Shown here: positions 6,565 to 13,458 of the stretch, piece by piece | Layout of the letters: each line of letters opens with the position of its first letter | Numbering within the stretch: position 1 is the first letter of the stretch | Assembly (NCBI GenBank): GCA_013180565.1 | Contig: QBUN01000401.1 | Coordinates: 1 to 16,344, forward strand | Origin: Candidatus Methanophaga sp. GoMg3.2 | GTDB lineage: Archaea; Halobacteriota; Syntropharchaeia; Alkanophagales; Methanospirareceae | Direction of reading: 5' to 3' | Length of the DNA stretch: 16,344 nt | Position numbers and translations under genes: made by a program | Notes under the pieces: model-generated | What the model saw: only the letters and a program-made list of their open reading frames with translations | Told to the model about the DNA's origin: nothing | The model's database searches: none

Positions 6565-7470
6565 ATGGATGAAAAATATGGGGCCTTGTTTATCTGTGCT
6601 GTGATTTTGTTTTTATACTTCGTAGGCGCATCATCTGCGTTGACATGGTATGTGGATGATGACGGCAGAGCGGATTTTACGGAGATACAAGATGCGATAA
6701 ATGCCGCGAGTGCAGGAGATACGATAATTGTACGGAATGGAACGTACCATGAGAATATAGCGGTTTGGAAGCGTTTGACAATTCAATCAGAGAATGGATC
6801 AGATGCAACGATTGTTCGAGCTAAAAAACCAGGATACCCGGTATTTGTAGTGTCGCCACCAATTGCAAAATTTGAAAATATATATACGGCCAGTCAAGTA
6901 AATATAAGCGGGTTTACAGTGGAAAACGCACTGAACCAAAGTGTTGGAATAGCTTTAGACTTCGCAGAGTACTGCAATATATCTAATAATAATTGCTCAA
7001 ACAACACGTGTGGCATTTACCTCAAAAATTCACACAGTAATAAAATATCGAATAACACCTGTTCAAAGAACGAGTATGGTATCTACCTTTTTATAGATTC
7101 GAAAAACAACAGCATAACGAAGAACCTCTGCTCAGACAACGGGCGTGTTGGCTTCCTCATTAATAGTTTTTCTTCACATTCAATTAATAACAATAAAATA
7201 TACCTTAACAACTTCGTAAACAATACATATAACGTTTATTCTGACGATTTAAACAACATCTGGAACTCAACAGAAGAAATAAACTACGCCCTCAATGGCC
7301 TCACATACACAAACTATCTTGGCAATTACTGGGATGATTACCAAGGGTTGGATAAAAAGAAGGATGGAATTGGAGATACGCCCTACCGGATAAACGAAGA
7401 TAAAGACAATTATCCTCTGATGATGCCCTTTGAGAATTATAATATTACTGTTATGTCTGCGATAAGGTGA
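6565..7470 (+). CDS. Secreted NosD-like right-handed beta-helix (CASH domain) protein
   Basis: A 301-aa exported protein. Residues 1-25 are a signal peptide (hydrophobic core LFICAVILFLYFVGA, likely cut after SSA). The mature part opens with the typical TWYVDDDGRADFTEIQDAIN-like segment and GDTIIVRNGTYHENI, the usual entry to a pectate-lyase-like beta-helix, then several coils of the type NISNNxCSNNxxGIYLKNS (about 125-215), which are Asn-rich ladders. It closes with NYWDDYxGxDKKKDGIGDTPY, a calcium-binding-like loop found at the end of many archaeal NosD-type proteins. No archaeosortase tail or second membrane anchor is seen. Such proteins are abundant on the surfaces of methanogens and ANME archaea; the ligand is unknown. 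The start is supported by the purine-rich site upstream. Confidence 0.85.
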   Translation: MDEKYGALFICAVILFLYFVGASSALTWYVDDDGRADFTEIQDAINAASAGDTIIVRNGTYHENIAVWKRLTIQSENGSDATIVRAKKPGYPVFVVSPPIAKFENIYTASQVNISGFTVENALNQSVGIALDFAEYCNISNNNCSNNTCGIYLKNSHSNKISNNTCSKNEYGIYLFIDSKNNSITKNLCSDNGRVGFLINSFSSHSINNNKIYLNNFVNNTYNVYSDDLNNIWNSTEEINYALNGLTYTNYLGNYWDDYQGLDKKKDGIGDTPYRINEDKDNYPLMMPFENYNITVMSAIR

Positions 7471-7491
7471 ATTCACTAACCGATCTCAGAC

Positions 7492-8514
7492 CTATTCTCC
7501 GGGCGTGACTGTAACCTCCGAGTCCACCCATATCGTTTCTATTGATTCCATAGCGGAATTACCAATAATCCCTTGAATATCAAGAACGCTTTGTTCTCCT
7601 GCAGGTCCAACAACATGGAACTCAAGCCTTACGAGTTCCGCAGATCCGTTAACTAGCGTCCCCAATGGATCCGAGTAAGCGATAATTTGCATTGTGCCTT
7701 TTTCCTTATCTCCCCAACTCACCCAACTAGAGCTACTAGAGCTTGCGCTATCAGATCCCTTTTCGATGTTGATTAAATTTTTGACGTTGATTAAGTCTAT
7801 GACCGAAGGATCATAGTTCAGCTTAAACAGAAATATCGAGATTTTAGTACTATTATCTACTGTTACAATTGCAGTGAAATTAGCACCTTCCAAGACATTA
7901 GGTGGGTTTGTTATTGAAATCTCTATTTCAACCGCTTCTTCTATGAACTTAAAGCTTTGTAACATGGGCACAAAGTAATCCGCTTCCGCAGTATCAAATG
8001 TGCTCGATGCAGCAGTGAATCCTATTACATATGCTGTTGTATTACGTACGAAACATGCTTGCATATGTTTGACGTCAATCCCTTCATCCGTTGTGGTTCT
8101 AATTATATTTATATGCCCCGAAACAGGTTCGCCATTAATTGTGTCGTCTGGTAGTTCTACTGTTATTACGTTCGCGTTTATCATGTAATCATCCTCTATC
8201 GGCCCGGAGAATATCACCTCAGTGTCCAGAAGGTTTTCTTGCACTGTCCAATCATGGGGATAGCCAATTGAAAAGTCGTATTCCGCGTTTGTGTATGTCA
8301 ACATCTCACTAACATTTGTGTATGCAGGCATTCCTGCTTCTTCATTAGGGATTTTCATGCCTGCGCTAAGGGCCGCACCAAAGGCGGCATCATCACTGCA
8401 GCTACAATTAACTCCCGTGGGACCTGCACCTGCACTAGAATGCGACGCAACAAGCAAGATAACGCATAATGCAAAAATGACTAAAAAACCCTTCCAAATA
8501 CCTTTAGCTCTCAT
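7492..8514 (-). CDS. Secreted protein: PsbP/DUF1795-like domain plus cohesin-like domain
   Basis: A 340-aa exported protein. Residues 1-30 form a signal peptide (positively charged start, core FLVIFALCVILLVA); a CSC pair follows at 37-39. Residues about 75-192 resemble the PsbP/Mog1/DUF1795 fold: NAEYDFSIGYPHDWTV at the start and PMLQSFKFIEE at the end. Residues about 196-336 look like a cohesin-type beta-sandwich: FLFKLNYDPSVIDLINVK, then a serine run (255-263), then LVRLEFHVVG. Cohesin modules bind dockerins and are known in archaea such as Archaeoglobus. The chain ends at VTPGE with no visible membrane anchor, so it may be released or held by a partner. A GGAGAAAGGGGGGT Shine-Dalgarno tract lies 5-7 nt upstream of the ATG. 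It is convergent with the beta-helix gene. The cohesin call is moderate. Confidence 0.7.
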   Translation of the reverse strand: MRAKGIWKGFLVIFALCVILLVASHSSAGAGPTGVNCSCSDDAAFGAALSAGMKIPNEEAGMPAYTNVSEMLTYTNAEYDFSIGYPHDWTVQENLLDTEVIFSGPIEDDYMINANVITVELPDDTINGEPVSGHINIIRTTTDEGIDVKHMQACFVRNTTAYVIGFTAASSTFDTAEADYFVPMLQSFKFIEEAVEIEISITNPPNVLEGANFTAIVTVDNSTKISIFLFKLNYDPSVIDLINVKNLINIEKGSDSASSSSSSWVSWGDKEKGTMQIIAYSDPLGTLVNGSAELVRLEFHVVGPAGEQSVLDIQGIIGNSAMESIETIWVDSEVTVTPGE

Positions 8515-8572
8515 TTATTACCCCCCTTTCTCCTCTATTTTACCGGCCTGTGAAATTACTAAGCATAAAGAG

Positions 8573-8581
8573 ATATAAAAA
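8573..8581 (-). promoter_or_regulatory. TATA box for the PsbP/cohesin-like gene
   Basis: On the minus strand this reads TTTTTATAT. A start about 25 bp downstream, near 8551, gives a leader of about 35 nt carrying the GGAG/GGGGGG ribosome-binding tract (8521-8533 on the plus strand). Confidence 0.5.
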
Positions 8582-8644
8582 GGTTTTTAATTTTTTTTGC
8601 TGACTCAAACGTCACGATGATAAATAGATTTTACTCCGGGTGGC

Positions 8645-8974
8645 TCAGGGTAGATCATCGAATACCTGCATCATACTCTGCCGGTACTTCTGAAAAGCCG
8701 CTCGCCCCTTGTCTGTGAGCTGGAGCATGGTATGCGGCTTTCTGTCCACAAATTCCTTTACGACCTCGATGTAACCCGCAGCTTCCAGCTTGCTCATGTG
8801 CGAGGATAGGTTGCCGTGTGTCAGCCCTGTCTGGTGCATCAAAAAGAGGAAGTCCGCGCTCTCGACCACATAGAGGTATGCCATGATCATGAGCCGGGCA
8901 GGTTCATGGATCAAACGGTCGATCTCCGCGATGGGCTGGTGGTCTTCGCCGTCTGCGTTCTTACTGGACGACAC
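8645..8974 (-). CDS. Winged-helix transcriptional regulator (MarR/ArsR-like)
   Basis: A 109-aa one-domain DNA-binding protein. From about residue 20, LIHEPARLMIMAYLYVVES is the first helix pair; the recognition region is LTHGNLSSHMSKLEAAGYIEV, followed by the wing (KEFVDRKPHTMLQLTDKGR) and a C-terminal helix, probably for dimers. This is the small winged-helix type common in archaea and bacteria beside membrane proteins of unknown role. The frame runs upstream to 9037, but the GTG at 8974-8972 is chosen because AGGAGG (8981-8986) lies exactly 6 nt before it. Translation then overlaps the end of the upstream membrane-protein gene by 14 nt, implying coupling. As the last gene of the operon it is a good candidate to bind the repeats around the operon's TATA box. 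Confidence 0.82.
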   Translation of the reverse strand: MSSSKNADGEDHQPIAEIDRLIHEPARLMIMAYLYVVESADFLFLMHQTGLTHGNLSSHMSKLEAAGYIEVVKEFVDRKPHTMLQLTDKGRAAFQKYRQSMMQVFDDLP

Positions 8975-9581
8975 CAGAAACCTCCTTCTCGGGTAGCGGA
9001 TATTTGCGCAGAAACCGAATGAAGAGGACCAACCCACTAAGGACTAGGAACCCGCCTATGAAAACCAGATAGAGTATCAGCCCCGTACATCCCGATCCAA
9101 ACTCTATCAAAGAGAAGAAACCGCCCAGAATCAGTGACATGATTGCATATCTCGTATAACGGACGTTTCCAGATTTGGATGCTACGTGGGCAAAGGGTCC
9201 GACCAAGATCATCCCGAAGAATAATGGTGACCATTTCACCCATTGTGAATAATCCGTAACGTCACCAACGAGCGAGATCAGGGTGAATATAATCACGATA
9301 ACTGCGAACTCGAAAAGGAAAACGCCGGTCAAATTATGCTTGTGATTTTCCTGCGGGAACTTGACAAACCCAATCCGGGGATATGTATAGCGTTTTCGAA
9401 TAGACTCCACAATCCTGCCAGAAAATAAAATTAGCAATATATAGAAGACAAAAACGGTGGAATAGAAAAAGCCACCAAATGCCATAAGGATCAGTCCCAT
9501 CATGAGTTCCATCAAACCATCCTGCTGGGAATCCCTGTATGCTTTTTGCTCGATCTTGTTCAGATCAATTTGTGCTGTCAT
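8961..9581 (-). CDS. Multi-pass membrane protein, paralogue of the upstream gene
   Basis: A 206-aa protein with about six hydrophobic spans (roughly 26-55, 85-108, 118-135, 145-160, 165-190) after a charged amphipathic N-terminus. It shares its plan with the gene upstream: MTxxIxLxxxExKAxRxxxQDGLxxxxxGxILMA at the start and (Y/V)PRIGxVKF near residue 70. No enzyme motif is seen and I know no function. GAGGAGGTGG lies 5 nt before the ATG, an unusually complete Shine-Dalgarno site, and the gene overlaps the end of its neighbour by 17 nt. It overlaps the winged-helix regulator gene by 14 nt. A membrane-sensor role controlling the regulator is possible but is inference from context. Confidence 0.72.
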   Translation of the reverse strand: MTAQIDLNKIEQKAYRDSQQDGLMELMMGLILMAFGGFFYSTVFVFYILLILFSGRIVESIRKRYTYPRIGFVKFPQENHKHNLTGVFLFEFAVIVIIFTLISLVGDVTDYSQWVKWSPLFFGMILVGPFAHVASKSGNVRYTRYAIMSLILGGFFSLIEFGSGCTGLILYLVFIGGFLVLSGLVLFIRFLRKYPLPEKEVSGVVQ

Positions 9582-10221
9582 GGTTCCACCTCCTCAGCCG
9601 GTAGTGGATTGTCACGCAAAAAATGGACAGGATGACAAAACCCATAACCAGAATGATGATAGCAGGGATACCAAAGACGATGTACGTGATCTTAATGCCT
9701 GCGAGCTCATGGAGTGCACTGTCGATCGGTAGTGTTATGGCATATAATATGCCGATTATGTAGAGGCGTGGAAAATCCATAAAGTATGCTATCAAGCCGA
9801 AGATGATGAGTGCATTCACCATCCATCCAAGTGGGAATAGAATTCCAGGACTCATGATTCCGGATGCGTTGCCCCGCATGGCGGTTACCGCGACAAATAC
9901 AACCAGACCGACAATCACGGAAAGTGCTAACACTAGCCGCACTTTGGTCAGTTTTGCCCTGCGTTTCGGACTGAATTTGACATGCCCGATCCGCGGGACT
10001 GTGATACGCTTCTTGCTAGCAATCAGGACTATTATTGCCACCACTTCTAAGCCGATGAATACTGCCATTGTCTCTAACTCCGAGACGCCGATGCGTGAGA
10101 GTAACGTGTTGACTGCCATTGCCATGAGTATAATGCCTAAAAAGATATCCCACAGACCGTCTTGGAAAGTAGACCTAAAAGCCTTCTTCTCGAGTTCTTT
10201 CAAATTAATTGCTTCTGTCAT
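9565..10221 (-). CDS. Multi-pass membrane protein, first gene of the regulator operon
   Basis: A 218-aa protein with an N-terminal amphipathic segment (INLKELEKKAFRSTFQDGLW, residues 5-24) and about six hydrophobic spans, with VPRIGHVKFSPKRRAK (about 74-89) as a cytosolic basic loop. It is a divergent paralogue of the following gene, sharing the N-terminal motif with QDGL and the PRIGxVKF loop. No family with known function is recognised. The ATG at 10221 follows GGGGG (about 10229-10233 on the plus strand) at a normal distance. It leads a three-gene operon whose promoter carries direct repeats, and its leader of about 70 nt contains a 6-bp hairpin. Confidence 0.72.
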   Translation of the reverse strand: MTEAINLKELEKKAFRSTFQDGLWDIFLGIILMAMAVNTLLSRIGVSELETMAVFIGLEVVAIIVLIASKKRITVPRIGHVKFSPKRRAKLTKVRLVLALSVIVGLVVFVAVTAMRGNASGIMSPGILFPLGWMVNALIIFGLIAYFMDFPRLYIIGILYAITLPIDSALHELAGIKITYIVFGIPAIIILVMGFVILSIFCVTIHYRLRRWNHDSTN

Positions 10222-10242
10222 ATTGATACCCCCTTTGCTGAT

Positions 10243-10258
10243 AGCGGGTTATCCCGCT
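10243..10258 (-). other. Hairpin in the leader of the membrane-pair operon
   Basis: AGCGGG-TTAT-CCCGCT is a perfect 6-bp stem with a 4-nt loop, between the predicted start site (near 10292) and the ribosome-binding run at 10229-10233. It could affect translation of the first gene; no T-tract makes it a terminator. Confidence 0.35.
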
Positions 10259-10306
10259 CGCTTCCACTTCGCTCGATTTTTTTCTGTCATAAATACTACA
10301 ACATAC

Positions 10307-10332
10307 TTTGCAGTATATAAAGGTTTGCAGTA
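10307..10332 (-). promoter_or_regulatory. TATA box flanked by 9-bp direct repeats (probable operator)
   Basis: The plus strand shows TTTGCAGTA at 10307-10315 and again at 10324-10332, 17 bp apart start to start. Between and partly within them is TATATAAA (10314-10321), which on the minus strand is a perfect TTTATATA box for the three-gene operon. Two identical sites bracketing the TATA box are a typical arrangement for a repressor that blocks TBP/TFB. The winged-helix protein encoded at the end of the operon is the obvious candidate; this is inferred from position. Confidence 0.6.
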
Positions 10333-10360
10333 CAAAGTTGTTTGGAATAGTTTAAAGATG

Positions 10361-10388
10361 AGCCGCATAATGCGGCTTTTTATTTTTG
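10361..10388 (+). terminator. Hairpin plus T-tract reading rightward, no gene upstream
   Basis: AGCCGCA-TAA-TGCGGCT (10361-10377) is a perfect 7-bp GC-rich stem with a 3-nt loop, followed by TTTTATTTTT. It has the form of an intrinsic terminator on the plus strand, yet no plus-strand gene precedes it, since the region upstream is the leader of a minus-strand operon. It may end a short transcript or serve as a protein site. Confidence 0.5.
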
Positions 10389-10430
10389 TAACCTAAAACC
10401 TTACACCCATAGAAATACACCGCTTTTATT

Positions 10431-10440
10431 TTTAAAATAT
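10431..10440 (+). promoter_or_regulatory. TATA box for gltX
   Basis: TTTAAAATAT is centred about 24 bp before the A of the gltX ATG (10460). With no Shine-Dalgarno site before that ATG, the transcript is probably leaderless or nearly so. Confidence 0.5.
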
Positions 10441-10459
10441 AAAGAATCAGTAGCGAACA

Positions 10460-12136
10460 ATGGAAGAGACAGTAGCAAAGATAAGGAAATCAGCCTTGCA
10501 GAATGCCGTAAGATATGAGAAACCGCCTAAGGTGGATGCCGTGCTGAAGAAGATCCTCGGTGAGAATCCGGAATTGAGAAAGGATGCGAAACAGGTGTAT
10601 GCACAGGTAAAGGAAGAGATAAAGCGTATAGAATCAATGAGCAAGGAAGAGCGAATAGCGGAATTGACTAAGCTAGCGCCAGAATTAGTGGCAGAGCCAA
10701 AAGAGAAAGCGAAACAGGAAGTGAGACTACCGGACCTGCAACTTACAGAAGGCGAAAGAGTTGTGATGCGATTTGCACCCAATCCAAACGGTGCAGCAAC
10801 GCTTGGCAGTGTCCGGGGCATAATAGTAAATTCCGAATATGCGAAACGGTATAAAGGCAAATTCATTCTGCGGTTTGATGATACGGATCCTGTCGTAAAG
10901 CGCCCGTTATTAGATGCTTATGACTGGTACCTTGAAGATTGCGCATGGCTAGATGCCGAACCAGACGAAGTGGTAGTGGCATCTGATCGTATAGATATAT
11001 ATTACAAATATGCCAAGGAGCTGCTAAAAAAGAGCGCGGCTTATGTCTGCTTTTGCACTTCTGATGCGTTCAAAGTCTACAAAGAGCGAAAAGAACCATG
11101 CCCTCACAGAGCTGCTAGCGTTATGGCGAATATGGACAATTGGGAGAAGATGCTAACGGGCGCTTATGAAGAGAAGGAAGCGGTTCTGAGGATAAAAACG
11201 GACATGGCAAGTGCAGACCCGGCTTTAAAAGATTGGGTTGCATTCCGAATATTAAAAAAAGATCATCCCAGGGTTGGCAGCAGATATGTGGTCTGGCCAA
11301 CATTGGATTTCGAATCTGCGATAGAAGATCATCTGCTCGGTATAACGCATATAATAAGGGGCAAGGACCTGATGAAATCGGGACAGAGGCAGCAATTCTT
11401 ATATGACTATCTCGGCTGGCAATATCCAAGAACAATACTCTGGGGTAGGATAAAGATGCAAGAATTCGGTAAATTCAGCACGTCCGAGCTAAGGAAACAG
11501 ATAGAAAGCGGCGAATATGGCGGCTGGGACGATCCGCAGCTCCCAACGCTAAAAGCACTACGTAGAAGAGGGTTTCGGGCAGAAGCGATTCGTAAGTTCT
11601 TTATCTCTATCGGCGTTACGCAAACGGACATAGCGGTGAGTATGAAGAATTTGTACGCGGAGAACCGGAAAGCAGTGGATGCACATGCATCGCGATATTT
11701 CTTTGTGCGTAATCCGAAAGCGATGAAGCTAAAAGATGGTGATCCCTTCGTTGTTACGGCTTTGAAACATCCTTCTAGAGCTGATTACCGGGAGATAAAA
11801 ACCGGCGATACCGTTTACATAAGTGGCGATGATTTCGCGAAGATAGAAGAGGGGCAAAAGAAATTACGGCTGAAATACCTCCGCACTGTGGAAATAGAGT
11901 CCGTTAACCCATTACAGGCCAAGGTTATAGATCCCGAACCAGAAGTACCAGTTATCCAATGGGCACCCACACAGAATATAAAAGTCCGGGTAAAGAGACC
12001 AGAAGGGATAGACGAAGGCATAGGCGAGCCGTTGATCGCTTCTGAACTCGGAAATGTGGTTCAGTTCGAACGATACGGGTTCGTCATGATTGATTCCGTT
12101 ACAAAAACGGAGGTAGTAGCATATTTCACACATTAA
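10460..12136 (+). CDS. gltX: Glutamyl-tRNA synthetase, archaeal (GlxRS) type
   Basis: A 558-aa class I aminoacyl-tRNA synthetase that charges tRNA with glutamate, and in archaea usually tRNA-Gln too, for the amidotransferase route. An N-terminal helical extension of about 95 residues is typical of archaeal enzymes. The catalytic core starts at RFAPNPNG (104-111); the HIGH site reads TLGS (114-117), so the last His is absent, a form I recall in Methanosarcina-type enzymes. FDDTDPVVKRP follows at about 139-149. The KMSKS site reads KFSTS (338-342). A beta-rich anticodon-binding half follows to the end. No ribosome-binding site precedes the ATG and a TATA box is about 24 bp away, so the message is probably leaderless. 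A hairpin with a T run follows the stop. The identification is firm. Confidence 0.95.
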   Translation: MEETVAKIRKSALQNAVRYEKPPKVDAVLKKILGENPELRKDAKQVYAQVKEEIKRIESMSKEERIAELTKLAPELVAEPKEKAKQEVRLPDLQLTEGERVVMRFAPNPNGAATLGSVRGIIVNSEYAKRYKGKFILRFDDTDPVVKRPLLDAYDWYLEDCAWLDAEPDEVVVASDRIDIYYKYAKELLKKSAAYVCFCTSDAFKVYKERKEPCPHRAASVMANMDNWEKMLTGAYEEKEAVLRIKTDMASADPALKDWVAFRILKKDHPRVGSRYVVWPTLDFESAIEDHLLGITHIIRGKDLMKSGQRQQFLYDYLGWQYPRTILWGRIKMQEFGKFSTSELRKQIESGEYGGWDDPQLPTLKALRRRGFRAEAIRKFFISIGVTQTDIAVSMKNLYAENRKAVDAHASRYFFVRNPKAMKLKDGDPFVVTALKHPSRADYREIKTGDTVYISGDDFAKIEEGQKKLRLKYLRTVEIESVNPLQAKVIDPEPEVPVIQWAPTQNIKVRVKRPEGIDEGIGEPLIASELGNVVQFERYGFVMIDSVTKTEVVAYFTH

Positions 12137-12166
12137 AATCCCGTAACTGCTCAATTTGGATTTTTT
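12135..12166 (+). terminator. Terminator-like hairpin after gltX
   Basis: AAAATCC (12135-12141) pairs with GGATTTT (12158-12164), a 7-bp stem with a 16-nt loop that begins within the stop codon and runs into a T tract. The stem is AT-rich and weak; T-rich stretches alone can end transcription in archaea. Confidence 0.4.
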
Positions 12167-12201
12167 ACTGAGTTATATAAAATAAATACAAACTATCTAC
12201 G

Positions 12202-12214
12202 TTATATATATATA
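12202..12214 (+). promoter_or_regulatory. TATA box for the Lrp/AsnC gene
   Basis: A TTATATATATATA run lies about 50 bp before the ATG at 12260. A start near 12234 would exclude the upstream ATG at 12227. A second TATA-like TTATATAAA lies at about 12173-12181. Confidence 0.5.
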
Positions 12215-12259
12215 CACCTAAGATAAATGCCATTGTTGCTCGCATTAAAGGAGGATAGC

Positions 12260-12714
<455 letters not shown>

Positions 12715-12721
12715 GTTTAGT

Positions 12722-13282
12722 TTATGGCATCATGGGGACAGCAAGCGCGGCAAGGACTGCGACAATTACTATCACGGGCACTAATATTGCAACGATTATA
12801 GCAAGAATAGCCGTTCCAGGCGAAAGCTCTTGAAGCTCCATCACACCGTTAATTATCACTAGAACTGACCATATCGGGCCGATGATGACGTTCACTACTG
12901 GAATCCAACCTAATATCAAGCACGGCGTTGCACCATACGTAACCGCTTTTGCAGTCTCCTTTAACCCCTTTCTACCGCCAAACAAGTACACCCAAATATG
13001 AAGCCATACTATGATGTAGAGCGCGGCGAAGAATCCCATGATGAGTATATCCACAAAAGTCGCTGCACCAAGCAAAAATGCGAATCCCCCTAACATCGGC
13101 AATTCGACCATTGATTCCACTACTGATACCGCCACTGCCATTATAATTGCGAGTATTGCTGCTAGTACAGCCAGCAAAAGGATATAATACTTGAACGCAT
13201 CCATGAGCGTGTCTTTCTTTGCCGCTCCAAATTCCTTTGCCGGATTAAACGCGAATCCGCGTATTCTTCCTAATATTTCCAT
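12722..13282 (-). CDS. Yip1-like membrane protein
   Basis: A 186-aa protein with the N-terminal pattern MEILGRIRGFAFNPAKEF and four or five hydrophobic spans (about 30-52, 62-92, 110-122, 125-145, 155-183). This opening (a short helix ending in NPxxxF, then membrane spans) is what I associate with the Yip1-domain families of archaea and bacteria, whose function is unknown. The frame extends to a GTG at 13294 and an ATG at 13288, but the ATG at 13282 matches the family opening, has GGTGAT 4 nt upstream, and lies about 12 nt after the start predicted from the TATA box; the GTG would fall on that start site. It shares a divergent promoter region with the cytochrome c gene and converges on the Lrp gene. 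Confidence 0.68.
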   Translation of the reverse strand: MEILGRIRGFAFNPAKEFGAAKKDTLMDAFKYYILLLAVLAAILAIIMAVAVSVVESMVELPMLGGFAFLLGAATFVDILIMGFFAALYIIVWLHIWVYLFGGRKGLKETAKAVTYGATPCLILGWIPVVNVIIGPIWSVLVIINGVMELQELSPGTAILAIIVAILVPVIVIVAVLAALAVPMMP

Positions 13283-13316
13283 TTGCATCACCACTTCACT
13301 AAATGATATTTTCCCC

Positions 13317-13324
13317 TATATAAA
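13317..13324 (-). promoter_or_regulatory. TATA box for the Yip1-like gene
   Basis: TATATAAA on the plus strand is a perfect TTTATATA on the minus strand. Its centre is about 38 bp before the chosen ATG, giving a leader of about 12 nt. Confidence 0.6.
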
Positions 13325-13367
13325 GCTTTCTATTTTTTCTTTCTCGTGATGTAAAAAAAGCGAAAAG

Positions 13368-13375
13368 TTTATATA
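13368..13375 (+). promoter_or_regulatory. TATA box for the cytochrome c gene
   Basis: A perfect TTTATATA preceded by the purine-rich CGAAAAG, a plausible BRE. The expected start site is about 13397, giving a leader of about 60 nt with AGGAGGG (13446-13452) 6 nt before the ATG. Confidence 0.65.
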
Positions 13376-13386
13376 CGCTCCTTGCT

Positions 13387-13407
13387 AAAAGGTGATTAAT
13401 ACCTTTT
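13387..13407 (+). promoter_or_regulatory. Inverted repeat at the cytochrome c transcription start
   Basis: AAAAGGT (13387-13393) and ACCTTTT (13401-13407) are perfect 7-bp arms around GATTAAT. The centre, 13397, coincides with the start site predicted from the TATA box, as expected for a dimeric repressor site. It could also fold in the leader RNA. Confidence 0.5.
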
Positions 13408-13458
13408 GGTGTAGTGATATAAAAATGAAAGTGAAAAGTACATTTAGGAGGGTAGAGT

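Noticed and set aside
6565..8514. Archaeosortase (PGF-CTERM-like) anchors on the two secreted proteins
   Set aside because: Neither protein ends in a sorting motif, membrane helix and basic tail.
8961..9037. Upstream extension of the winged-helix regulator to 9037
   Set aside because: A perfect AGGAGG sits 6 nt before the GTG at 8974, and the extra residues are an out-of-frame read of the preceding membrane-protein gene.
10258..10280. Mirror-symmetric GCTCGCTTC-CA-CTTCGCTCG in the operon leader
   Set aside because: Mirror symmetry does not form a hairpin or a dimer site, and no function follows from it.
9803..10396. Plus-strand frame of 197 codons opposite the first membrane-protein gene
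   Set aside because: The minus strand encodes a paralogue of the next gene with a good start; the plus frame is Thr/Ser/Ile-rich without a domain and runs through the promoter and operator.
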